From NCBI GenBank assembly GCA_029260755.1, contig JAJDCQ010000135.1, positions 35,732 through 99,731 on the forward strand: a stretch of DNA of 64,000 bases, given 5' to 3'. Positions within the stretch are counted from its first letter, which is position 1. Each line of letters opens with the position of its first letter. Shown here in pieces: positions 35,200-43,562 of this stretch. The stretch comes from Planctomycetota bacterium (GTDB taxonomy: Bacteria > Planctomycetota > J058 > JAJDCQ01). The notes beneath the pieces are model-generated. The model searched no databases and was not told where the DNA came from. It worked only from the letters and a program-made list of their open reading frames with translations. Position numbers and translations under genes: made by a program.

Positions 35200-37455
35200 C
35201 TAGCCGGCCGCCTGCTTCGCGAGCAGGTTCAGGGCGCTGCCCGCCCGGATCCAGTCGATCTGATCGGCGCTGAGGGTGTGCATCAGCTCGACGGTGTCCT
35301 TGCTGCCGTCGTCGTGGGCGAGCGTCATCGAGACGTTCTTGCCCTCGGCGATGTCGCTCACGTGGAGCGTCACCGTGTCGCGCTCGCGGATCTTGTCGTA
35401 GTCGGCCGCGTTCACGAACTGGAGCGGGAAGACGCCTTGCTTCTTGAGGTTCGTCTCGTGGATCCGGGCGATGCTCTTGGTGATGACGGCGCGGCAGCCC
35501 ATCAGGCGCGGCTCCATCGCCGCGTGCTCGCGGCTGCTGCCCTCGCCGTAGTTGGCGTCGCCGACGGCGATCCAGCCGCCGCCCGCGTCGCGCAGGCGCC
35601 GGGCCGCCTCGTGGATCGCCACGTCGCGCTCGTCGCTCGTGAAGTCGACGGTGTGACCCGGCTGGTCGCTCCACGCGTTGTTCGCGCCGATGAAGACGTT
35701 CTTGCTGATGTTGCTGAGGTGACCGCGGAACTTCAGCCACGGACCGGCCGGCGAGATGTGGTCGGTCGTGCACTTGCCCTTGGCCTTCACCAGCACCCGC
35801 AACCCGGTGACGTCGGCGCCGTCCCACGCGGTGAACGGCGTGAGCCGCTCGAGGCGCTCGCTATCGGGCGCGATCTTCACGTCCTCGCCGCCCTTGGTCG
35901 GCGCGATGAAGCCCTCGAGGCCCTTCTCGAAGCTCTTGCTCGGGAGCGCCTCGGCCGTCGGTGGGCTGAACTTGAGCTCGTCGCCGTTGCTCTTCACTGC
36001 GTCGGTGAGCGGGTTGAAGCTCGTGCTCTCGCCGAACGCCAGCGCGGTGACGATCTCGGGGCTCGCGATGAAGCCCTCGGTGGCCGCGTTGCCGTCGTTG
36101 CGGCGGGCGAAGTTGCGGTTGAACGAGGTGACGATCGCGTTCTTGTCGCCCTTCTGGATGTCGTCGCGCCGCCACTGGCCGATGCACGGCCCGCAGGCGT
36201 TCGCCAGCACCGTCGCGCCGACCTTGCGGAGCGGCTCGAGGAGTCCGTCGCGCTCGGCCGTCTGGAAGGTCCCCTCGCTCCCCGGCGTGACCATGAGCGG
36301 GATCTTCGTCTTGGTGATCCCGGCCGCGAGCGCCTGGCGGGCGATGTGGGCCGCCCGCCCGATGTCCTCGTAGGAGCTGTTGGTGCAGCTCCCGATGAGG
36401 GCGTACTTGAACTTGTCGCTGAAGCCGTCCTTCTTCACGTCGGCGCCGAGCTGGCTGATCGCGCGGACGCGGTCGGGCGAGTGCGGGCCGGTGATCTGCG
36501 GCTCGAGGGTCGAGAGGTCGATCTCGACGACCTGGTCGTAGAACCTCGCGGGGTCGGCCTCGACCTCGGGGTCGGCCCGGAGGTGCTCGGCGTTCTTCTG
36601 GCAGAGGTCGGCGAGGCTGCCGCGGTCGGTCACGCGGAGGTAGTCGGCCATCGCGTCGTCGAACGGGAAGGTCGACGTCGTCGCGCCGAGCTCGGCGCCC
36701 ATGTTGGTGATCGTCGCCTGGCCGGTGCAGGACAGCGTCCGGACGCCGGGGCCGAAGTACTCGATGATCGCGTTCGTCCCGCCCGCGCAGGTGAGGATCC
36801 CGCAGAGCTTGATGATGACGTCCTTCGGCGAGGTCCAGCCCGACGCCTGGCCGGTCAGCTTCACGCCGATCAGCTTCGGATAGAGCACCTCCCAGGGCAT
36901 CCCGGCCATCACGTCGACCGCGTCGGCGCCGCCGACGCCGCAGGCGACCATGCCGAGGCCGCCCGCGTTCGGGGTGTGGCTGTCGGTGCCGATCATGAGG
37001 CCGCCGGGGAACGCGTAGTTCTCGAGGACGACCTGGTGGATGATCCCGCTGCCCGGCTTCCAGAAGCCGATGCCGAAGCGCGCGCTGACGGTGCGGAGGA
37101 ACTCGTAGACCTCGGCGTTCTCGCTGTTGGCCGTGGCCAGGTCGTTCGACGCGCCGGTGTGCGCCCGGATGAGGTGATCGCAATGGACGGTCGTCGGGAC
37201 GGCCGTCTGCGACCGGCCCGAGAGCATCAGCTGCAGCAATGCCATCTGCGCGGTCGCGTCCTGCATCGCGACGCGGTCGGGGCGCAGATCGACGAAGCTC
37301 TTGCCGCGCTCGGGGTTCGCGCCCTCGGGCTTGTCGAGGTGGCTCCAGAGGATCTTCTCGGCGAGCGTGATCGGACGGCCGAGCTTCTTGCGGGCGCGCT
37401 CGTGGTGGGCGGGCAGGCTCTCGTACAGCTTCTGGATCGGGGCGATGTCGAACAC
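35200..37455 (-). CDS. acn: Aconitate hydratase, mitochondrial/AcnA-like type
   Basis: A 751-aa TCA-cycle enzyme converting citrate to isocitrate through cis-aconitate with a 4Fe-4S cluster. Cluster ligands are Cys357 (IGSCTNSSYEDI) and Cys421 and Cys424 (ANACGPCIGQW). DSHTPNAGGLGM (158-169) is the conserved active-site stretch, and the swivel domain with GDANYGEGSSREHAAMEPR lies in the last quarter. The length matches the mitochondrial-type aconitase subfamily. The GTG start has GGGAGAG 5 bases upstream. It is divergent from the AAA ATPase gene; the 150-base gap contains a perfect 7-bp hairpin with a GGA loop (37495-37511). A second, different aconitase (AcnB type) lies 6 kb away, so the two may serve different growth or stress conditions, as in enteric bacteria (inference). 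Confidence 0.95.
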   Translation of the reverse strand: MFDIAPIQKLYESLPAHHERARKKLGRPITLAEKILWSHLDKPEGANPERGKSFVDLRPDRVAMQDATAQMALLQLMLSGRSQTAVPTTVHCDHLIRAHTGASNDLATANSENAEVYEFLRTVSARFGIGFWKPGSGIIHQVVLENYAFPGGLMIGTDSHTPNAGGLGMVACGVGGADAVDVMAGMPWEVLYPKLIGVKLTGQASGWTSPKDVIIKLCGILTCAGGTNAIIEYFGPGVRTLSCTGQATITNMGAELGATTSTFPFDDAMADYLRVTDRGSLADLCQKNAEHLRADPEVEADPARFYDQVVEIDLSTLEPQITGPHSPDRVRAISQLGADVKKDGFSDKFKYALIGSCTNSSYEDIGRAAHIARQALAAGITKTKIPLMVTPGSEGTFQTAERDGLLEPLRKVGATVLANACGPCIGQWRRDDIQKGDKNAIVTSFNRNFARRNDGNAATEGFIASPEIVTALAFGESTSFNPLTDAVKSNGDELKFSPPTAEALPSKSFEKGLEGFIAPTKGGEDVKIAPDSERLERLTPFTAWDGADVTGLRVLVKAKGKCTTDHISPAGPWLKFRGHLSNISKNVFIGANNAWSDQPGHTVDFTSDERDVAIHEAARRLRDAGGGWIAVGDANYGEGSSREHAAMEPRLMGCRAVITKSIARIHETNLKKQGVFPLQFVNAADYDKIRERDTVTLHVSDIAEGKNVSMTLAHDDGSKDTVELMHTLSADQIDWIRAGSALNLLAKQAAG

Positions 37456-37569
37456 GCGGGCTCTCCCTGGGCTCTGGGTGTGGTCGCAGACGGTCTCGCG
37501 CGGAGCGCGAGCGGCCGATCTTGCCGGCGAGCCCTGCCGGAATCAAGCCGGCCCGCGCGGCGAGCCGTC

Positions 37570-37598
37570 TTTACCACGGCCGCCACCCGACGTATCAT
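37570..37598 (+). promoter_or_regulatory. Probable sigma70 promoter giving a leaderless mRNA
   Basis: TTTACC (37570-37575), 17 bases, TATCAT (37593-37598; five of six bases match the -10 consensus). The ATG follows 7 bases after the -10 box, so the transcript should begin at about the start codon. No Shine-Dalgarno sequence is present. The wider context CTTTACxACGGC matches the one before the gene at 2579. Confidence 0.5.
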
Positions 37599-37605
37599 CC
37601 GCGCC

Positions 37606-38973
37606 ATGAGCGCCGGCGACGACACGATCAGGAGCCTCCGCGAGGCGCTGAAGCACTCGCCCGACAACCTCCCGCTGCGGCGGCACCTCGCCGAGACGAT
37701 GCTGCGGCACGGGCGGCCCGAGGACGCCGAGATCGAGCTGCGCGAGGCGCTCGGCAAGGCGCCCGACGACGCCGACCTCAAGGTCACCCTCGCCCGGGCG
37801 TTCTACGACCAGGGCAAGACGAGCCACACCCTCGTCGTGATCGAGGAGCTGTTGAAGCTCCGCGACACCCCGCCGCGAGCCTACCTCGTCCACGCCCGCG
37901 TGCTGCTGGGCCAGGGCGAGATCGAGAAGGCCGTCCGCGCCTACGAGAAGGCGATCGAGGGCGACCGGAGCCTCGCCGACCGCGACCTCGCCGACCGGCT
38001 CGGCGTCTCGCCGCGGGGGGAGACGGACAGCGACGACGGCGCGTTCGACGTCGTCGGCGGGAAGCTCCGCGAGGGCGCCGGCCCCGGCGGACCGACCCGC
38101 GAGGGCGACCTCGAGCGCCCCGACGTCGCCTTCGACGACGTCGGCGGGATGGAGGCGCTCAAGGAGCAGATCCGCGTCAAGATCATCCACCCGCTCGAGC
38201 ACCCCGAGATCTACGAGGCGTACGGCAAGAAGGTCGGCGGCGGGATCCTGATGTACGGCCCGCCCGGCTGCGGCAAGACGCATCTCGCGCGCGCGACCGC
38301 CGGCGAGGTGAAGGCGTGGTTCCTCGCCGTCGGGATCGACGACGTCCTCGAGATGTGGATCGGCAAGAGCGAGCACAACCTCCACGCCCTGTTCGAGCAG
38401 GCGCGCGGCCACACCCCGTGCGTCCTCTTCTTTGACGAGGTCGACGCCCTCGGCGCGAAGCGGAGCGACGTCCTCCGGAGCGGCAGCGGCGGGCGGCAGC
38501 TCATCAATCAGTTCCTGAGCGAGCTCGACGGGATCAAGGGCGACAACGACGGCGTCCTCACCCTCGCCGCGACGAACGCCCCGTGGCACCTCGACTCGGC
38601 CTTCCGCCGGCCGGGCCGGTTCGACCGGATCATCTTCGTCCCGCCGCCCGACGAGAAGGCGCGCGGCGAGATCCTGCGCCTGCTCTGCCGGAAGAAGCCG
38701 GTCGAGGACATCGACTTCGACTGGCTCGCGCGGAAGACCGACGGGATGAGCGGGGCCGACCTCCAGTCGGTCGTCGACGTGGCCGTCGAGGGCAAGCTCG
38801 CCGACGCGATCTCGACGGGCGTCCCGCAGCCGCTGCGGACGAAGGACCTCGGCGACGCCCTCGCGACGGTCCGCCCGTCGACGAAGGAGTGGTTCGCGAC
38901 GGCGCGGAACTACGCCCTCTACTCGAACGAGGGCGGGATCTACGACGACGTCGTGAAGTATCTGAACCTGTGA
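37606..38973 (+). CDS. AAA-family ATPase with an N-terminal TPR-like domain
   Basis: A 455-aa protein. Residues 5-125 are TPR-like helices (LREALKHSPDNLPLRRHLAE, AEIELREALGKAPDDADLKV, YEKAIEGD). The AAA module spans about 172-430: VAFDDVGGMEALKEQI, Walker A GPPGCGKTH at 218-226, Walker B VLFFDEVD at 273-280, sensor-1 Asn324 and the RRPGRFDR segment with candidate arginine fingers at 334-340. This is the classical Cdc48/FtsH/spastin-like clade; there is no membrane helix or protease domain, so a remodelling ATPase is likely. TPR-AAA proteins of this build are seen in planctomycetes and related bacteria, but their targets are not known to me. It is probably leaderless and is followed by another TPR protein on the same strand. 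Confidence 0.88.
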   Translation: MSAGDDTIRSLREALKHSPDNLPLRRHLAETMLRHGRPEDAEIELREALGKAPDDADLKVTLARAFYDQGKTSHTLVVIEELLKLRDTPPRAYLVHARVLLGQGEIEKAVRAYEKAIEGDRSLADRDLADRLGVSPRGETDSDDGAFDVVGGKLREGAGPGGPTREGDLERPDVAFDDVGGMEALKEQIRVKIIHPLEHPEIYEAYGKKVGGGILMYGPPGCGKTHLARATAGEVKAWFLAVGIDDVLEMWIGKSEHNLHALFEQARGHTPCVLFFDEVDALGAKRSDVLRSGSGGRQLINQFLSELDGIKGDNDGVLTLAATNAPWHLDSAFRRPGRFDRIIFVPPPDEKARGEILRLLCRKKPVEDIDFDWLARKTDGMSGADLQSVVDVAVEGKLADAISTGVPQPLRTKDLGDALATVRPSTKEWFATARNYALYSNEGGIYDDVVKYLNL

Positions 38974-39116
38974 GCAGGACGAGCGTGGCCGCGGCCACTT
39001 CCCCTCGTCATCGCGGCGCGCGCGGCGCCCCCGTCGGAGCGGTCGGCTCGTTCGCCGCCGACCGTCGGTCTCCTTCGGGGTGTGGCCGGGCGGCTCGCTA
39101 TGCGCTCGCTTCCTCC

Positions 39117-39147
39117 GCCGGCGGCCCTCGTTCCTCGGGCCGCCGGC
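39117..39147. other. Strong hairpin just before the TPR membrane-protein gene
   Basis: A perfect 11-bp stem, GCCGGCGGCCC with GGGCCGCCGGC, closes on a 9-base loop and ends 16 bases before the GTG at 39164. There is no U-tract, so it is either a factor-dependent terminator of the ATPase gene or an RNA structure in the leader of the next gene that could limit ribosome access. It is too GC-rich to be a temperature sensor at ordinary temperatures. Confidence 0.55.
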
Positions 39148-39163
39148 TCCGGGACTCGCTTAC

Positions 39164-40453
39164 GTGACCGAGCATCTCCAGCGCGGGCTGCTGCTGTTCG
39201 ACCAGCGCCGCTACGACCTCGCCGAGCGCGAGCTCCGCGCCGCCCTCGCGACCGACCCCGATCACCCGCTCGCCCACGCGGTCCTCGCGTTCTGCCTCCT
39301 CGAGCGCGACGACCTCGACGGCGCCGAGGCGGAGGCGGGCCAGGCGATCCTGAACGCTCCGGACGAGTCGTTCAGCCATCACGCTATGAGCCGCGTGCTC
39401 CACCAGCGACGCCGGACCAAGGAGGCCGAGGAGGCGATCCGCGAGGCGATCCGTCTCTCGCCCGACGACGCCGGCTACCACGCCAGCCTGGCCGGGATCC
39501 TGATGGACCTCCGCCGATGGCCCGACGCGCTGGCCGCCGCCGAGCGCGGCCTCGAGATCGACGCCGAGCACGACGGCTGCGCCAACCTCCGCGTCCTCGC
39601 CCTGCGGCAGCTCGGCCGGGCCGACGAGGCGGCCGCGGCGATGGAGGGCGTCCTCGCCCGCCGCCCCGACGACGCCGTCAGCCACGCGAACCAGGGGTGG
39701 GCGCTCCTGGAGCGCGGCGACGCCGACAAGGCGCTCGAGCACTTCCGCGAGGCGCTCCGGATCGACCCCGAGCTCGACTGGGCCCGGGCGGGCCTCGTCG
39801 AGGCGCTCAAGGCGCGCTACCGCATCTATGGATGGATGCTGCGTTACTTCCTGTGGATGGCGAAGCTCGCGGCCAAGGCGCAGTGGGGGCTCATCATCGG
39901 CGCCTACATCGGCTACCGCATCCTGCTGAGCGTCGCCCAGAACAACCCCGGCCTCGCCCCGTTCGTGACCCCGATCCTCATCCTCTACGTGGCGTTCGTC
40001 TTCCTGAGCTGGACCGCGGTGCCGCTCTTCAACCTGACCCTGCGCCTCAACCGCTTCGGCCGCCACGCCCTCACCGCCGACCAACGGATGGGGAGCAACT
40101 TCGTCGGGCTCGCCGTCCTGATCGCCATCGCGTGCCTGATCTCCTGGGCGATCACCCAGCACTCGCTCCTCCTCCTCGCGACCGTCTACTCGGCGGTGCT
40201 GATCCTCCCGATCGCGGGGACGTTCTCCTGCGACCCCGGCTGGCCCCGCTGGGTGATGGCGACGGTGACGGCTCTGCTCATCCTCACCGGCCTCGCCGAG
40301 GTCGCCCTCCTCGGGATCGGCTTCTTCCTCGACGAGGGCGGCCAGGCGCTCCTCCTCCTCGTCGCGAAGCCACTCCAACCGGTGTTCCTCATCGGCGTCC
40401 TCGGCAGCCAGTTCCTGGCGAACGCGCTCAGCTCGGTCACCCCGACGCGGTGA
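39164..40453 (+). CDS. TPR protein with a C-terminal multi-helix membrane domain
   Basis: A 429-aa protein. Residues 1-235 hold about six TPR units (VTEHLQRGLLLFDQRRYDLA, HAVLAFCLLERDDLDGAEAE, ANQGWALLERGDADKALEHF). From about 240 onward there are five or six hydrophobic segments (for example WGLIIGAYIGYRILL, FVTPILILYVAFVFL, FVGLAVLIAIACLI, LLATVYSAVLILPI, WVMATVTALLILTG). The GTG start is inferred because it begins the first TPR; upstream sequence is GC-rich hairpin. The build suggests a membrane-anchored TPR adaptor facing the cytoplasm. It lies downstream of the TPR-AAA ATPase, so the two may act together (inference). Family unknown. Confidence 0.72.
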   Translation: MTEHLQRGLLLFDQRRYDLAERELRAALATDPDHPLAHAVLAFCLLERDDLDGAEAEAGQAILNAPDESFSHHAMSRVLHQRRRTKEAEEAIREAIRLSPDDAGYHASLAGILMDLRRWPDALAAAERGLEIDAEHDGCANLRVLALRQLGRADEAAAAMEGVLARRPDDAVSHANQGWALLERGDADKALEHFREALRIDPELDWARAGLVEALKARYRIYGWMLRYFLWMAKLAAKAQWGLIIGAYIGYRILLSVAQNNPGLAPFVTPILILYVAFVFLSWTAVPLFNLTLRLNRFGRHALTADQRMGSNFVGLAVLIAIACLISWAITQHSLLLLATVYSAVLILPIAGTFSCDPGWPRWVMATVTALLILTGLAEVALLGIGFFLDEGGQALLLLVAKPLQPVFLIGVLGSQFLANALSSVTPTR

Positions 40454-40460
40454 CGTGACG

Positions 40461-40501
40461 GCCCCTGACCGGGGCAGTCCGCCCCCGTCCGTCCCGGGGG
40501 C
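40461..40501 (+). terminator. Possible tandem terminator hairpins
   Basis: Two short hairpins follow the TPR membrane gene: GCCCC-TGACC-GGGGC (40461-40475) and GCCCCC with GGGGGC (40481-40501). There is no U-tract, so they may be factor-dependent. Confidence 0.35.
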
Positions 40502-40642
40502 ACGATCGCGGCCCGGGCAACCTCGCGGTGGCGCCACCACGCTAACCCGCGACGCGCCCTGGCTCTCGGCGAGCACGCTGTCGATGGCCCTCTCCTTGCG
40601 CTCGTCGATCACCGTCGCGCGCCACCCGAGAGGAGAGGACCA

Positions 40643-42199
40643 TTGGACACCAGCGACCCGACGACCCGTTGGCCAGGCGACACGATCGACCTGATCGACG
40701 AGGTCCGTCGATGCGAGGACGGCCCGGTGGGCGCGACCTCCGAGACGCCGGCCCCGAAGCGAACGGGCTGGCGATCCGGCTTCGAGTGGCTCGTCCTGCT
40801 CGCCGCCGGCGCCCTCTTCGTGCACACCCGCTCCCTGACCGCCGTGACGCCGGCCGAGCTCGTCGGGAACGTCGGGTTCTTCTCGTTCGCGCTGCTCTTC
40901 CTGTTCGTGACCTCGGCGTTCATCCGGGCCCGCCCGAGCCTGCTCACCTTCATGCTGTTCGTCGGCGCCGTGGGCGGCGAGGTCGGTCTCGCCGTCGCTC
41001 GTCCCGACCCGCTCACCGGCGCGGTCACCCTGGGCGACGGCGAGCGCGCCGTCTTCTCGAACGACGGGAGCCGAGTGCTCGTCGTCGGCGAGCTCTCGGA
41101 CCGACCGCGCGTCTTCGCCGCCGCCACGGGCGAGGAGCTCGTCGCCTTCGAGACGCCATCCGATCTCCGACTCCGCCCTCGGATGCTCTTCGGCTCACCG
41201 AACGAGACGACGGTCGCCTTCTCGCCGACCCTGCCGGTCGCGATCATAGCGACGCAGGATGGCATCGGCGCCTGGGAGACGACCGGCGGGATCTTCCTCG
41301 GCGTCCTGGACGACACGACGCTCGACGACTCCGGCTCGGTCCCGCCGGGCCAACGGGTCAGCCACCCCCCGACCCCGGCGACCTTCGATCGCGAGGGCCG
41401 GCTGCTGATCCACGACGCCCGCGATCGAGAGACGCGCTCGGTCGACCCGACCTCGGGCCGGGTCCGCCAGCGGTGGTCTCTCCCCGGCGAGAGGCCGCTC
41501 TGGGACGCCACGGCCGAGCACGGCATCATCATCGAGAGACTCGACGACGGGACGGTGATGCTGGCGGACGGCCGGACGTCCCACGTCGTCGAGAGCCCGA
41601 ACCAGGATCCGCGCACGGGCTGGAAGTGCGATGCGTCGGTCGCCCGCGGAGGCCGGTTCGTCGTCCTCTCCCACGAGGAGACGTTGGTCCTGGTCGACCT
41701 CGAGACGCCACGCGTCCACCCGCCGGTCACGACGGTCGACTCCGACGCGGGTCGGCTCGTCGCGTCGGACGGCAGCCTCGTGATCGGCGAGGACGGAGGC
41801 GACCTGTTCGTCCACGAGCTCCCGTCGGGTCGACTCCTGGCGCGGGTCGACCTCCGGGAGCGCGTAGAGCTCCTCGACGTCTCCCCCGATGCGTCGACGC
41901 TCGCGGTTGGGGTCGGCGGAAGGCCGACGATCCTCGCGATCGACGCGATCCTCACCGCCGGCCGCCCTCCCCTCCGGACCCCGCTCGTGTGGTTCCAGAG
42001 CGTGCTCGTGGCGGCGTTCCTCGTCGCCCTCTACGCCGGGGCCGTTCGCGCGCCCACCATCCTCACGGGCCGAGCGCTCCTCGGGCTGGGGCGCGGGCTC
42101 GCGAAGATCCTCTTCGTCGCGCCGCGGGACGTCGCGATCTGGCTCGCCGGCGTCGGCGTCCGTCGACTCCTCTTCGGCCCGGAGCAGGCGAGGAGCTGA
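40643..42199 (+). CDS. Membrane-anchored propeller-like protein
   Basis: A 518-aa protein beginning with TTG, chosen because AGGAGAGG stands 4-7 bases upstream. After about 40 soluble residues come three hydrophobic segments (about 46-63, 73-92 and 98-117). The central region (about 125-440) has propeller-like repeats (AVFSNDGSRVLVVGEL, ATFDREGRLLIHDA, LLDVSPDASTLAVGVGG) as in WD40/YVTN-type proteins. A last hydrophobic segment lies at about 451-467, with a basic tail. If three helices precede the repeats, the propeller faces outside when the N terminus is inside. Function is unknown; it is not clearly linked to its neighbours. Confidence 0.68.
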   Translation: MDTSDPTTRWPGDTIDLIDEVRRCEDGPVGATSETPAPKRTGWRSGFEWLVLLAAGALFVHTRSLTAVTPAELVGNVGFFSFALLFLFVTSAFIRARPSLLTFMLFVGAVGGEVGLAVARPDPLTGAVTLGDGERAVFSNDGSRVLVVGELSDRPRVFAAATGEELVAFETPSDLRLRPRMLFGSPNETTVAFSPTLPVAIIATQDGIGAWETTGGIFLGVLDDTTLDDSGSVPPGQRVSHPPTPATFDREGRLLIHDARDRETRSVDPTSGRVRQRWSLPGERPLWDATAEHGIIIERLDDGTVMLADGRTSHVVESPNQDPRTGWKCDASVARGGRFVVLSHEETLVLVDLETPRVHPPVTTVDSDAGRLVASDGSLVIGEDGGDLFVHELPSGRLLARVDLRERVELLDVSPDASTLAVGVGGRPTILAIDAILTAGRPPLRTPLVWFQSVLVAAFLVALYAGAVRAPTILTGRALLGLGRGLAKILFVAPRDVAIWLAGVGVRRLLFGPEQARS

Positions 42200-42214
42200 C
42201 CGAGACGACGACGA

Positions 42215-43555
42215 TCAGCCGCCATCACCCGGCGGCGGCGCCTTCCCGATCGCTCCGGGGTCGAGGCGCCGCGGCAGGCGCTCGTCGAAGGCCTCGCGCG
42301 CCTTGTCGCGCGCCTCGTCGCGGAGCCGGGTCTGTTCGCCCGAGAGCGTCAGGGTCCCGCCGATGAAGAGGTCCTCGGGCGGGGCGGCCGATGCCGAGAC
42401 GCTCGTCTCCCAGACGATCGCGCCGGCCGCGTCGCGGATCGTCCCCTTCACGGTCGCCACGGCCACGTGGAGGACCGCGTCCGGCTGGCCCGGAACGAGG
42501 CCCGAGGACTCCTCGGACCCGAAGCCCGTCGACTCCGAGTAACCGACCTCCTCGCCGTCGACGACCTCGCTGGACGTCTCGAAGATGTGGGTGTCCTCGC
42601 GGTCGTTCGGCGCGAGGATCATGCCCGCCTCCTCGAACGCCGCCCGATACTCCTCGGGGACGCGCACGCCGAAGCGGGTGACGCAGTCGGCGAGCATCGC
42701 GTCGGTCGCGGCCGCGTCGATCGCGGCCGGGTAGCGCGCGGCGAGCCACGAGAGGGCGTTCGCGATGCGGAAGGCGTCGCGCCCGTCGCTCGCCTGGAGC
42801 CGCGCGCTGGCCTCGGCCACGAGGCCGGGGAGGGCCGCCGCGACGGCCTCGTTCGGCGTCGCGCCCGACGCGTCGGCGAGGGTCGCCGCCCACTTCGCCC
42901 GGGCCGGCCGCTCGTCGTCGGGATCGGCGGCCTGAAACCGCCGGGCCGCCTCGGCCCGATACTCCTCGCGAGCCTGCGCGGCGTGCTCGGCGAGCACGTC
43001 GGCGTCGACGTGGTCGGCGAGCCCGGCCTGCCACCGCTCGAGCACGCCGGCCATGTCGGGCGCGCGCGTCCAGGACGCCTCGACGGCGCGGATCTCCTGG
43101 TAGGCGATCCAGGTCGCCCCGGTGTCGAGCGCGTCGTCGAGGATCGGCTGGTGGCTCGACTGCGGCCACCACATGGCGCCCGCGCGGCTCGCCGCGATGA
43201 CGGCGGCGTCGAACTTGTGTTTGGCGAGGAGCGACCGGGCCTCCTCGACCCGCTCCGCGTAGGTCGTGAACCCGTAGGTCACCCAGCCGCCGACGAGCAC
43301 GAGCACGCCGATGGCGATCGCGACGCCCCGGCCGGGCATCGCGGCCGGCTCGCTCCGGCGCTTCCGCTCGCGGGGCGCCGGAGCGCGCCGACGGCGTGAC
43401 CCGGCGCCCGGCCGCCCGTTTCCGTCGGGAGCGGCCGGTGCGGCCGGAGCCGGTGCCGGTGCATCGGATGCGTCGGGCGCTTCGGATGCGGCAGGCGCCT
43501 CGGGAGCGTCGGGCGCCTCGGGGGCGTCGGGCGCCCCGGGCGCCTCGTCGTCCAC
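42215..43555 (-). CDS. Membrane-anchored protein with a Pro-Ala-acidic N-terminal arm
   Basis: A 446-aa protein. The first 45 residues are a repetitive acidic arm (APEAPDAPEAP-like), followed by a basic patch (SRRRRAPAPRERKRR) and one membrane helix at about 74-95, giving an N-in topology. The outer part has helical repeats (about 100-310) and then a beta region (about 325-446) with VLHVAVATVKGTIRDAAGAI, reminiscent of predicted lipoprotein-like sandwich folds; I do not recognise the family. The GTG at 43555 starts 7 bases after the acnB stop, so it is probably in the acnB transcript. Role unknown. Confidence 0.68.
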   Translation of the reverse strand: MDDEAPGAPDAPEAPDAPEAPAASEAPDASDAPAPAPAAPAAPDGNGRPGAGSRRRRAPAPRERKRRSEPAAMPGRGVAIAIGVLVLVGGWVTYGFTTYAERVEEARSLLAKHKFDAAVIAASRAGAMWWPQSSHQPILDDALDTGATWIAYQEIRAVEASWTRAPDMAGVLERWQAGLADHVDADVLAEHAAQAREEYRAEAARRFQAADPDDERPARAKWAATLADASGATPNEAVAAALPGLVAEASARLQASDGRDAFRIANALSWLAARYPAAIDAAATDAMLADCVTRFGVRVPEEYRAAFEEAGMILAPNDREDTHIFETSSEVVDGEEVGYSESTGFGSEESSGLVPGQPDAVLHVAVATVKGTIRDAAGAIVWETSVSASAAPPEDLFIGGTLTLSGEQTRLRDEARDKAREAFDERLPRRLDPGAIGKAPPPGDGG

Positions 43556-43562
43556 GCCCCGC

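Noticed and set aside
35129..35827. N-terminal extension of the copy A kinase through open upstream sequence
   Set aside because: This sequence is antisense to the end of the aconitase gene and has no protein-like character; the kinase fold begins at the GTG at 35128.
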